Shown here piece after piece: positions 1 to 6,189 of a DNA stretch of 13,354 nucleotides (position 1 is its first letter; each line of letters starts with the position of its first letter). The position numbers were made by a program, and so were the translations under genes. Source of the stretch: CAMEON01 sp964427175. Its GTDB lineage: Bacteria; Bacillota; Clostridia; Oscillospirales; CAG-272. The DNA lies in NCBI GenBank assembly GCA_964427175.1, contig CAYRTP010000057.1, forward strand, positions 1 to 13,354, in the 5' to 3' direction. A model generated the notes under the pieces. That model was given only the letters and a program-made list of their open reading frames with translations, was not told the DNA's origin and ran no database searches.

Positions 1-34
1 TTACAGCGTCCGCATCTTTTACATGGAGATGATT

Positions 35-823
35 ATGTCTGAATCCAAACAGAACAATGAAAAGCCACGCAGCTCCGCTTCGGTCCACGCAGGGCACCGC
101 GAGCGGTTACGGGAACGATTTGCCCGCTCGGGGATGGATGATTTTGCCGACCACGAGATTTTGGAGCTGCTTTTGACCTACGCCATTCCCCGTGTGGACG
201 TAAACGAACGGGCTCACGGGCTGGTGGAGCGGTTTGGTTCGGTGGCGGGAGCCCTGGACGCACTTCCCGAGGAGATGTGTGAGGTGGACGGGATCGGGCC
301 CGCGGCGGCGCAGTTTTTGTCCATGCTTCCCTGCGTATTCCGTCGATACCTACAGGACAAATGTGATACGGGGTCTCCCATGGACACCATGTCCAAGATC
401 GGGGAGTATCTGCACGCCCGTTACATGGGCATCACCATTGAACGGGTCTATTTGCTCCTGTTTGACAACAGTATGCGGCTCATCGAATGTTACCATCTGG
501 ACGATGGGGCGGTCAACTGCTCGGCGGTTACGGTGCGGCAGATCGCGGAATATTGCCTGCGGAAGCGGGCGGCCTGCGCGGTCCTGGCCCACAACCATCC
601 TATGGGGCTGGCCATCCCCTCCGGCGCGGACATTGAGGTGACCCAGTCGGTGGACAATGCCCTGGAGACCATCGGGGTGCCTCTGCTGGAGCACATCATT
701 GTGACCGAGAACAGCTACGCTCCCATTCTGCGGCAACGCAAGGGGCTTCTGCGGTCCTCCCCCATGACGGGTATGATCGACAAGAGCTTTTACGAGCGTT
801 TTTACGGCGAGACCACTCCATAA
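35..823 (+). CDS. radC: RadC family protein (JAB/MPN domain)
   Basis: RadC-family protein of 262 aa, a little longer than the usual ~225. Residues ~20-100 are the helical UPF0758-type N-terminal domain, with a helix-hairpin-helix-like stretch (VDGIGPAAAQF, ~84-94). Residues ~115-240 are the JAB/MPN domain with the metal-site pattern H186-x-H188-x7-S196-x2-D199 (HNHPMGLAIPSGAD), so the predicted metallo-site is intact. RadC was once called a DNA-repair protein; its real biochemical role is not settled. The frame has ATGs at 23, 29 and 35. I chose 35 because GGAG at 25-28 lies 6 nt upstream of it, whereas the other two leave no room for a Shine-Dalgarno site. All three frames are short upstream of the start; one frame closes at TGA 40-42 and could be the tail of an upstream gene overlapping radC, but 40 bases are too few to say. 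A strong terminator follows directly. The family call is very secure. Confidence 0.95.
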   Translation: MSESKQNNEKPRSSASVHAGHRERLRERFARSGMDDFADHEILELLLTYAIPRVDVNERAHGLVERFGSVAGALDALPEEMCEVDGIGPAAAQFLSMLPCVFRRYLQDKCDTGSPMDTMSKIGEYLHARYMGITIERVYLLLFDNSMRLIECYHLDDGAVNCSAVTVRQIAEYCLRKRAACAVLAHNHPMGLAIPSGADIEVTQSVDNALETIGVPLLEHIIVTENSYAPILRQRKGLLRSSPMTGMIDKSFYERFYGETTP

Positions 824-826
824 ATC

Positions 827-863
827 GGGTGCCCTGCTTTGGTGCGGGGCATCCTTGTTTTTT
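827..863 (+). terminator. Rho-independent terminator of radC
   Basis: An 11-bp stem (827-837 with 844-854, two G-U pairs, none mismatched) closes a 6-nt loop TTTGGT and is followed at once by a T-rich tract TTGTTTTTT (855-863). It starts 3 nt after the radC stop codon and separates radC from the next transcription unit. Confidence 0.9.
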
Positions 864-884
864 GCGCAAATTATCCGAAACCTA

Positions 885-913
885 TTGCATTTTGCTAAAA
901 AATCGTGTATAAT
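885..913 (+). promoter_or_regulatory. Sigma-A type promoter of the MBL-ThuA-glycosidase operon
   Basis: A -35 box TTGCAT (885-890), a 17-nt spacer and a perfect -10 box TATAAT (908-913). Transcription should start near 920, giving a leader of about 40 nt before the ATG at 959. No operator-like inverted repeat was seen around it. Confidence 0.82.
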
Positions 914-958
914 GAAAGAGACCTTTAAGGCATCCATACAAAGAAAGGAATTATTATT

Positions 959-1747
959 ATGAAAGTTACGTTTCTCGGAACCGGTGCCGCGGATTGGGAT
1001 ATCAACGCCTACGTCCCCGGTCAATTTCATCGTCGCTTTTCGTCCGCTCTGATCAATGATGATCTGCTCATTGATCCCGGCCCTCATATTTTCCATTACT
1101 GCGAGCAAAATCAGACCCCCGATCTGCTGGACGGGGTTCGGAACATCATCGTCACCCACTCCCACAGCGATCACTTTACCCCCAAGAACGTGGCTAAGCT
1201 CTGCGTCGGACGGGACTGCACCCTGTGGGGCGATGCGGCTTGTATGCGTAAGCTGATCCGTTTCCTGGGTGAGGAGGAGGCCGCTCGCATCAACTTTGTG
1301 GAGCTCAAAAAGGGGCAGGATTATGACATCGGCGGCTACAAGATCACGCCTCTGATCGGCAACCACGCCACCGAGGATCCCGAGGAGGTCGCCACCATCT
1401 ACCTGGTGGAGCAGAATGGACGGATCCTGTTCTACGGCTGTGACTCGGCTTGGATCCCTACCAAGTCATGGAACATCATGAAGAATCGTCCCATCAACGC
1501 CATGGTTCTGGAGTTGACCTGCGGCGAGACCGCCCGCAATGACTGGCGGATCTTTGAGCACAACACCATTGAGATGCTGGAACTCATGCTGGTTACCTTC
1601 CGTAAGTACAACTATTTCGCGGATGACGTGAAATACTACGTCTCCCACATGGCGCGGACTCTGCACACCGATCACGAGACCCTGGCGGAGACTCTGAAGC
1701 CTATGGACGTGACCCCCGCTTACGATGGGTTCAGCTTCGAGGTATAA
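959..1747 (+). CDS. MBL-fold metal-dependent hydrolase (PhnP/UlaG-like)
   Basis: Metallo-beta-lactamase-fold protein of 262 aa, predicted cytoplasmic, with no signal peptide. The N-terminus MKVTFLGTGAA and the LLIDPGPH strand (36-43) are typical of PhnP/UlaG-like phosphodiesterases or lactonases. The metal motif HSHSDH is at 67-72 (H67, H69, D71, H72). H136 (IGNHA), D162 (FYGCDSA) and a C-terminal histidine (H230, or H236/H239) fit the remaining ligands of a binuclear site. An AAGGAA Shine-Dalgarno site lies just upstream of the ATG. It is the first gene of a three-gene unit, 39 nt before the ThuA-family gene and on the same promoter. That context suggests it hydrolyses a sugar-derived lactone or cyclic phosphodiester rather than acting as a beta-lactamase. 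The fold is secure; the substrate is unknown. Confidence 0.88.
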   Translation: MKVTFLGTGAADWDINAYVPGQFHRRFSSALINDDLLIDPGPHIFHYCEQNQTPDLLDGVRNIIVTHSHSDHFTPKNVAKLCVGRDCTLWGDAACMRKLIRFLGEEEAARINFVELKKGQDYDIGGYKITPLIGNHATEDPEEVATIYLVEQNGRILFYGCDSAWIPTKSWNIMKNRPINAMVLELTCGETARNDWRIFEHNTIEMLELMLVTFRKYNYFADDVKYYVSHMARTLHTDHETLAETLKPMDVTPAYDGFSFEV

Positions 1748-1786
1748 ATCCCATATACATATGTTTCTGAAAAGGAGAATTTTATC

Positions 1787-2530
1787 ATGTCCGAAAAGAA
1801 ATTGAACGTTGTGATCTGGAATGAATTCCGTCACGAAAGACAGGACGAAGCCTGCCGTGAGATCTACCCCGACGGTATTCACGGACAGATCAAGAAGTTT
1901 TTGGAGGCCGACGATGCCACGCTGAACATCCGCCTGGCCGCTTTGGATGACCCCGACCAGGGTCTTCCCGACGAGGTACTGAATGAGACCGACGTGCTCT
2001 TCTGGTGGGGCCACATGGCTCATCACGAGGTATCCGACGCGCTGGTGGAGAAGATCCGTGAGCGTGTTTACCTGGGCAAGATGGGTCTGATCGTGCTCCA
2101 CTCGGGCCACCATTCCAAGGTGTTCAAGGCTGTGGTCGGCACCAACGGTAACCTGTCCTGGGGACGCGATCAGAACGAGATTATTTGGAACCTGCTCCCC
2201 GGCCATCCCATTACGGCCGGTATCCCCGATCACTTTGAGATCTTCGAGGAGCTGTACTGCGAGCCCTTCTACGTGCCCCAGCCCGACGAGCTGGTGTTCG
2301 GCGGTTGGTATGAGGACGGCTTTATCTTCCGCTCGGGTCTCTGCTACTACCGTGGCGCGGGCAAGGTCTTCTACTTCCAGCCCGGTCACGAGTTCTGCCG
2401 CTCCTACTATAATCCCTACGTACAGAAGGTCATCTGCAACGCGGTCAAGTGGGCGGCTCCCAACGAGATCGTTTATCCCATCAGAAATGAGTGCCCCTGC
2501 ATCGGGTACAAGCTGACCGACAAGTTCTGA
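1787..2530 (+). CDS. ThuA-family (trehalose utilisation-like) protein
   Basis: ThuA-like class I glutamine-amidotransferase-fold protein of 247 aa, a typical single-domain length. It opens with a beta strand LNVVIWNEFRHE (6-17). The recognisable ThuA features are FWWGHMAHHEV (72-82), the strand and turn LIVLHSGHHS (101-110), the PGHPITAGIP segment (138-147), EIFEEL (151-156) and the late FYFQPGHE (196-202). The family lacks the amidotransferase catalytic triad and is linked to sugar oxidation and utilisation in rhizobia (ThuA works with the dehydrogenase ThuB on trehalose and related disaccharides). No ThuB-type dehydrogenase is next to it here. AAAGGAG (1771-1777) lies 9 nt before the ATG and fixes the start. 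It sits between the MBL hydrolase and a glycosidase-like gene, so it probably acts on the same carbohydrate. No signal peptide, so cytoplasmic. The family call is secure; the reaction is unknown. Confidence 0.88.
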   Translation: MSEKKLNVVIWNEFRHERQDEACREIYPDGIHGQIKKFLEADDATLNIRLAALDDPDQGLPDEVLNETDVLFWWGHMAHHEVSDALVEKIRERVYLGKMGLIVLHSGHHSKVFKAVVGTNGNLSWGRDQNEIIWNLLPGHPITAGIPDHFEIFEELYCEPFYVPQPDELVFGGWYEDGFIFRSGLCYYRGAGKVFYFQPGHEFCRSYYNPYVQKVICNAVKWAAPNEIVYPIRNECPCIGYKLTDKF

Positions 2531-2572
2531 TCAAACACCATCGACAATATCTTTTAAAGGAAGTTCTATATT

Positions 2573-3802
2573 ATGAATCAACGTATGGACCGCAACCGAT
2601 TGAACATCGGTGTCTATCATCTGAAGCCCTACGCGCGGACCGAGGCTCACGTGCGTGATCTGGCGGACTGCGGTGTGGATTTCGTGGTCTGCATGGACAA
2701 CGACCGCGCCGCTTTGGATCTGCTTCACAAGTACGGCGTGGGTGCCATTGTGACGGGGCCTCTGCCCGGTTGGTGGGGCGGTGATGGCAACAACGCGGGG
2801 AAAATGGCGGCGACCAATCCCATTGAGAAGTACCACAAGGTCGCGGCTGAGTTTACGGATCATCCCGCTATTTGGGCGTTGGACGTGGGTGACGAGCCCT
2901 CGGCTCTGGATTTTCCCCACTACGGAAAGGTCATTGACTACGTCAACCGCGCCTTCCCCAACCAGTTTGCCTATCTGAATCTCTATCCCAACTACGCCTC
3001 TGTCTCCCAGAATAACGCCGAGGAGACGGTGAATCAGCTGGGGACTCCCACCTACGAGGAGCACATTCAGCGTTACTGCCAGTGCGTGCCCTCGGACTAT
3101 CTGTGCTACGATTTCTATCTCTACTCCATCAACGTGACTTGCCACTACGAAAATCTGCGTGTGGTGGCGAACGCCTGCCGCGACACGGGGCGGAGTATGT
3201 GGATCGTGCTCCAGGTCAACTCCTCGAATCCTGACTACTGGATCAGCGAGAATAATCTGCGGTTCCAGGCATATACCTCTATGGCCTTTGGTGCCGAGAA
3301 CATCATTTGGGGTTGCTACACGGCGGGCTGGTGGAACAATCAGGTACTGGACGGCGAAGGCAACAAGACCCAGCAGTACGACAAGCTCCAAAAGGTCAAC
3401 CGCGAGATCCACACCATTGCGGGTGAGTACATGAAGTACCGCCGTGTGTCCACCCATTTCGTGGGTTACGAGGGGCATCGGCACATGGATGCCGTCAAGC
3501 AGGATGCGATTGCGGCTTTGTCTACGGGTGTTTTCTTTGATCTGAAGGCCGAAAACGGGGCTCCGCTGGTGGTGGGCGAGATGGTGAATCGCAACCGCGA
3601 CGGTTCTGTGGCTTTGATGATCTGCGCCGCGGACGATCCCTACGAGAAGCATCCCGCCGAGTACCGCATCACCTTCCGCGCTCCCAATCGCAGTATTCGC
3701 GCTTTGGGCGGTTGCGGGTACAAGACCGTGGAGGATCTGGGCGATGGCCTGTATGCGGTCACCGTCAAGTCCAACGAGGGTGTTTTGATTATGGCGAGAT
3801 GA
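2573..3802 (+). CDS. Putative TIM-barrel glycoside hydrolase-like protein
   Basis: 409-aa protein whose residues ~10-290 read as a (beta/alpha)8 barrel: a VYHLKPY strand with a following helix (14-20), GVDFVVCMD (34-42), IVTGPLPGWWGG (59-70), WALDVGDEPS (101-110), FAYLNLYPN (132-140), LCYDFYLYS (177-185), MWIVLQVNS (209-217) and FGAENIIWGCYTAGWW (239-254). GDEP at 106-109 is where clan GH-A enzymes carry the acid/base glutamate, making E108 the candidate. E242 or a nearby residue could be the nucleophile, but this was not established. Residues ~325-409 form a small beta-rich C-terminal domain ending in GLYAVTVKSNEGVLIM, as in many GH-A accessory domains. No signal peptide, so probably cytoplasmic and acting on imported oligosaccharides. 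The start is supported by AAAGGAAG (2556-2563) 9 nt upstream. It is the last gene of the operon. I do not recognise the GH family number. Confidence 0.72.
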   Translation: MNQRMDRNRLNIGVYHLKPYARTEAHVRDLADCGVDFVVCMDNDRAALDLLHKYGVGAIVTGPLPGWWGGDGNNAGKMAATNPIEKYHKVAAEFTDHPAIWALDVGDEPSALDFPHYGKVIDYVNRAFPNQFAYLNLYPNYASVSQNNAEETVNQLGTPTYEEHIQRYCQCVPSDYLCYDFYLYSINVTCHYENLRVVANACRDTGRSMWIVLQVNSSNPDYWISENNLRFQAYTSMAFGAENIIWGCYTAGWWNNQVLDGEGNKTQQYDKLQKVNREIHTIAGEYMKYRRVSTHFVGYEGHRHMDAVKQDAIAALSTGVFFDLKAENGAPLVVGEMVNRNRDGSVALMICAADDPYEKHPAEYRITFRAPNRSIRALGGCGYKTVEDLGDGLYAVTVKSNEGVLIMAR

Positions 3803-3871
3803 GTTTTTGGGGAGCGTGCCTCCGGCGGCTTAAGGGCCTTTTGAAAAAGGCCCTTAAGAATCCCAAAAACT
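3802..3871. repeat. Nested palindromic intergenic element
   Basis: Directly after the stop codon, a 10-bp outer stem (3802-3811 with 3862-3871, AGTTTTTGGG and its complement) encloses a perfect 12-bp inner stem (3829-3840 with 3847-3858, CTTAAGGGCCTT type, loop TTGAAA). GGAG (3811-3814) can also pair with CTCC (3820-3823). The result is a cruciform-like fold. The inner stem could terminate transcription, but no long T tract follows it on the plus strand. The nested shape suggests a dispersed palindromic (REP/MITE-like) repeat; copy number cannot be seen here. Confidence 0.6.
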
Positions 3872-3924
3872 TTTAAAAAAATTATATGGGATTCGAGTGG
3901 ACACCAGGAGCTATAGGGGGCATC

Positions 3925-3949
3925 ACCATGGGGCCCCTGCCCCATTGGT
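3925..3949. repeat. Second intergenic hairpin, G/C-rich
   Basis: ACCATGGGG (3925-3933) pairs with CCCCATTGGT (3940-3949, one bulged T) around the loop CCCCTG. No start codon or open frame with a ribosome binding site is associated. It may be an outer part of the neighbouring palindromic element, since no gene lies between 3803 and 4018. Confidence 0.45.
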
Positions 3950-3976
3950 ATATATAGATGCTCACTCATCAAAACA

Positions 3977-4017
3977 AAAAATGCGTATGCTTCTTTTTGG
4001 GGAGCATACGCATTTTT
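3977..4017. terminator. Bidirectional terminator between convergent genes
   Basis: A perfect 15-bp stem (3977-3991 with 4003-4017, core ATGCGTATGCT) with an 11-nt loop. It ends in five Ts on the plus strand and, because of the leading A run, in a T tract on the minus strand too. It sits between the end of the glycosidase-like gene (plus) and the end of the M28 gene (minus) and can serve both. Confidence 0.9.
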
Positions 4018-4018
4018 G

Positions 4019-4973
4019 TTATGGAGTTTCGTTTTTGGTCAGGTTTTGGGCTAATTTGATTGCGCCCTCGGTGAGGTATGCGATGTTGGCTTCCTCGTAG
4101 ACGGTATCGTGTTTGGTATGGATACGGTCCATGTAGAGGATACCGAGCTTGCCCTGTTTCAGGGCGGCTACGCCCACACCTTTGGCAAAATTGGCCTGGT
4201 CGGAGGGGTAAAACACGCCCTTGGAGACCACCTCGACCCGAAATGCGTCGGTTTCGGGGAAAGCTTCTTGGATGGCCTTGGCATAGGGATTGGCCTTTTT
4301 GCGGAGAGCAAACAGGATGGTATTTCCGTCCGAGACGCAGTCGAAGTTCAGGAGCAGGGTGTTTTTGGTGATGTTTTTATGCTTGGAGGCGTAGCCTGCG
4401 GAGCCAAACAGGCCTAGTTCCTCAAAGTCGAAGAAGATGAAGGCGGTGCTTCCCTGCAGATCCTCGGGGAGGGCGGTCATGATATCCAGGAGGGTGGTCA
4501 CGCCCGAGGTATTATCGTTGGCGGTCTGCTTATTGGCGGGGCCAGCCATGATGAGCCACATCTCCGCTAGGATGAGGATCAGCCAGGTATAGTACAGAAT
4601 CAGAATACCCACACGTTCGGAAACGAATTGGGACAAGATCGCCCCCAGACCGATGGTCAGCAGGGTCGGCAAGCCCAACAGGACCACCGTGAGGAGGATC
4701 TGATAGAGCAGGTAGACCCAGATGGCTTTGGGCGTTATGAAATTGGGGACGGGCATACGGGCGCAGGTATCGTAGTGGGCGGTATAGATCACCTTGGCCT
4801 TTTCGGGGTTCCCCACCACGATATTACGGGCACCGAAGTAGCCTTTTTTCCACGTGGCAAGGGTAGCCCTTGGAGGCGGCGGTGGTTTTCACGTAGTCGA
4901 TGAAGGCGTTTTTCTGCTTTTGAGACTTACGGACGAGGTATTTTTCGAAGACGGTGCGGGTAGTTTCGGTCAT
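4019..4973 (-). pseudogene. M28-family metallopeptidase, frameshifted
   Basis: A gene for a ~317-aa M28 (aminopeptidase Y/S-like) zinc peptidase, read from ATG 4973 to TAA 4019, but interrupted. AAAGGAGG 5 nt upstream of 4973 fixes that start over an in-frame ATG at 5000. The first 42 codons read MTETTRTVFEKYLVRK onward to CHVEK. A run of six A (4844-4849, minus strand) then shifts the frame, and translation stops at 4824-4826 after 49 codons. Removing one A, or adding two, restores VEK-GYFGARNIVVG and the rest of the protein. Numbered on the restored protein, the M28 ligands are all present: H66 and D68 (AHYDT), D153 (NDNTSG), E184-E185 (DFEELGLFGS), D211 and H285 (RIHTKHDT). Between the first two motifs lies a hydrophobic hairpin (~84-112 and ~121-143), so the product would be membrane-anchored. 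The intact catalytic residues argue for recent decay, sequencing error, slippage at A6, or re-initiation at GTG 4819, 4 nt past the stop. Confidence 0.85.
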
Positions 4974-5003
4974 AGCGGCCTCCTTTGGTGTTTGCTCCAT
5001 AAT

Positions 5004-5032
5004 ATCCTATCACAAAATGGGAATTTTGTCAA
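5004..5032 (-). promoter_or_regulatory. Promoter of the M28 peptidase gene
   Basis: Read on the minus strand: a perfect -35 TTGACA (5032-5027), a 17-nt spacer and a -10 TAGGAT (5009-5004). Transcription would start near 4997, leaving a leader of about 24 nt before ATG 4973. This also disfavours the upstream in-frame ATG at 5000. Confidence 0.75.
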
Positions 5033-5063
5033 TAGGGATCGAAAAATACCCGTCAAAGATGAG

Positions 5064-5092
5064 TTGACAAGGGGCGTGGGATGTGGTATAAT
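5064..5092 (+). promoter_or_regulatory. Full-consensus sigma-A promoter
   Basis: TTGACA (5064-5069), exactly 17 nt, TATAAT (5087-5092): a perfect match to the vegetative consensus and the strongest-looking promoter in the window. The expected start point (about 5098-5099) is the first base of the long palindrome that follows. It would drive either a stand-alone RNA or the radical SAM operon behind a leader of ~220 nt. Confidence 0.9.
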
Positions 5093-5097
5093 ACTAT

Positions 5098-5257
5098 GGC
5101 TTGTTTGAAAAATGACAGCACGCCCAAAAGGCGGCTTTTTTTCCGCATAACCGCGCCGCTTTTTCTTGAAATACGGCCTGTATTCCTGCGAAAAATCAGC
5201 TTGTTCTGCGAAAAAACATCTCGCTTTAGGGTCATACTGCTATTTTTCAAACAAGCC
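5098..5257 (+). ncRNA. Candidate 160-nt structured RNA or palindromic MITE
   Basis: A symmetric imperfect palindrome centred at ~5177. The outer stem is a perfect 16 bp (5098-5113 with 5242-5257, GGCTTGTTTGAAAAAT and its complement). Next comes a roughly symmetric internal loop of 23 and 25 nt whose 5' side holds a small hairpin (5121-5124 with 5130-5133). A second helix of 13 pairs follows (5137-5151 with 5203-5216, one bulge and one mismatch), then 6 pairs (5160-5165 with 5190-5195), and an apical 5-bp stem (5170-5174 with 5180-5184) with loop GGCCT. The predicted transcription start falls on its first base. Rod-like folding with a central bubble resembles 6S-type RNA in outline, but no family motif is recognised. 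A non-autonomous palindromic transposon (MITE) with inverted ends is the main alternative; the pairing extends to CTA/TAG at 5094-5096 and 5258-5260. No credible protein is encoded. Confidence 0.45.
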
Positions 5258-5263
5258 CTAGAA

Positions 5264-5299
5264 TACGGTTTGGGGATCCCCGCCGTAGCTTTGATTTTT
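5264..5299 (+). terminator. Possible terminator or attenuator before the radical SAM gene
   Basis: TACGG (5264-5268) pairs with CCGTA (5283-5287); inside, GGG (5272-5274) pairs with CCC (5279-5281). A T-rich stretch TTTGATTTTT (5290-5299) follows. It sits between the long palindrome and the ribosome binding site (AGGA, 5310-5313). It could end a ~200-nt RNA started at 5099, with partial read-through into the operon. The stem is short and the T tract is broken, so this is tentative. Confidence 0.4.
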
Positions 5300-5319
5300 G
5301 ACAGAAAGCAGGACCTGCC

Positions 5320-6171
5320 ATGTATTCCCGTGTTTACCTGGAGATCACCAATATTTGCAATCGGGCGTGCTCCTTTTGCCCAGGGACTGTGCGGCCTCAC
5401 CGCCGTATGACCCTCACGGAATTTGACACCGTCACCGACCGTTTGATGGGGGTGACCGAATATCTGTATTACCACGTCATGGGCGAGCCCTTGACCCATC
5501 CGCTGTTGCCTGAGTTTATCCGTTTGGCGAAGAACAAAGGATTCAAATCGGCCATCACCACCAACGGGACTCTGCTCCCCGCGCGGAGACGGGAGCTGGT
5601 GGAGGCGGGGGTATACAAGGTGAATATCTCGGTCCACAGCTTTGAAAACGGCGAGGACGGAGAGGCCCACGGAACATATTTGGAGGGGCTGTTGGATTTT
5701 GCCGACTACGCCTCCCGAAACGGGGTGCTTACGGTGCTTCGGCTTTGGAATCTGGACGGTCACGGACAGGCCTTGGGGGGCAATAATCCCCGCACCGTGG
5801 ACTACCTGCAGGCTCGGTTTCCCGACGGCGTGGACACGCCCTGGAAGTTCTCCAACCGCGGTGCGCGGTTGCGGGACAAGCTCCATTTGGAGTACGGAGA
5901 CCGCTTTGAGTGGCCCGACATGGAGGCGGAGGACCGTGGGAACGGAGTCTTTTGCTACGGGCTCAAGGATCATTTTGCCATTCTCTGCGACGGGCGGGTA
6001 GTTCCCTGCTGTTTGGATCGGGAGGGGGCGATCACCCTGGGCAACATATTCGAGTCCTCTGCGGAGGAGATTTTGGTGTCCCCGCGGGCGGTTGCCATGC
6101 GGGAGGGCTTTCAGAGGCGGTGCGCCACCGAGGAGCTTTGCCGTCGGTGCGGGTATGCGCGGAGGTTTTGA
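5320..6171 (+). CDS. Radical SAM/SPASM-domain protein
   Basis: 283-aa radical SAM enzyme. The [4Fe-4S]-SAM motif is C13-x3-C17-x2-C20 (CNRACSFC). It is followed by HVMGEPLTHP (52-61, the GGEP-type SAM-binding strand) and ITTNGTLL (79-86). The C-terminal third carries a SPASM-like cysteine set (C212, C223, C230, C231, C268, C274, C277, with CDGRVVPCC and LGNIF between), expected to bind one or more auxiliary Fe-S clusters. SPASM enzymes act on peptides and proteins (RiPP maturation, sulfatase activation) or small molecules; the target here is unknown. No RiPP precursor or sulfatase gene is adjacent. AGGA (5310-5313) lies 6 nt upstream of the ATG. The next gene starts 18 nt after the stop, so the two are probably co-transcribed. 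Domain assignment is secure; function is not. Confidence 0.88.
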   Translation: MYSRVYLEITNICNRACSFCPGTVRPHRRMTLTEFDTVTDRLMGVTEYLYYHVMGEPLTHPLLPEFIRLAKNKGFKSAITTNGTLLPARRRELVEAGVYKVNISVHSFENGEDGEAHGTYLEGLLDFADYASRNGVLTVLRLWNLDGHGQALGGNNPRTVDYLQARFPDGVDTPWKFSNRGARLRDKLHLEYGDRFEWPDMEAEDRGNGVFCYGLKDHFAILCDGRVVPCCLDREGAITLGNIFESSAEEILVSPRAVAMREGFQRRCATEELCRRCGYARRF

Positions 6172-6189
6172 CATAGAACGGAGTTTTTT

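Noticed and set aside
1..42. Possible tail of an upstream gene overlapping the radC start (frame closing at TGA 40-42)
   Set aside because: Only about 13 codons are visible and they cannot be told from chance; a second frame also closes at 30-32.
959..1747. MBL-fold gene as a beta-lactamase or antibiotic-resistance gene
   Set aside because: No signal peptide, PhnP/UlaG-like N-terminus, and a carbohydrate-type operon; nothing points to beta-lactam hydrolysis.
5184..5215. Imperfect direct repeat TCCTGCGAAAAA / TTCTGCGAAAAA, 20 nt apart, as a possible regulator site or CRISPR-like unit
   Set aside because: There are only two copies, both on the 3' side of the palindrome and explained by its paired arms.
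5081..5410. Plus-strand open frame of 109 codons running from the -10 box through the palindrome into the radical SAM gene
   Set aside because: Its ATGs lie in or next to the -10 box, it has no ribosome binding site, and it enters the radical SAM gene in the wrong frame. Both strands are open here because of the palindrome. I also considered it as a RiPP precursor, but no leader or core pattern is visible.
5053..6174. 373-codon minus-strand open frame opposite the radical SAM gene
   Set aside because: It is a shadow frame in G+C-rich coding sequence. The plus-strand protein has complete radical SAM and SPASM motifs, while the minus product has no recognisable domain.
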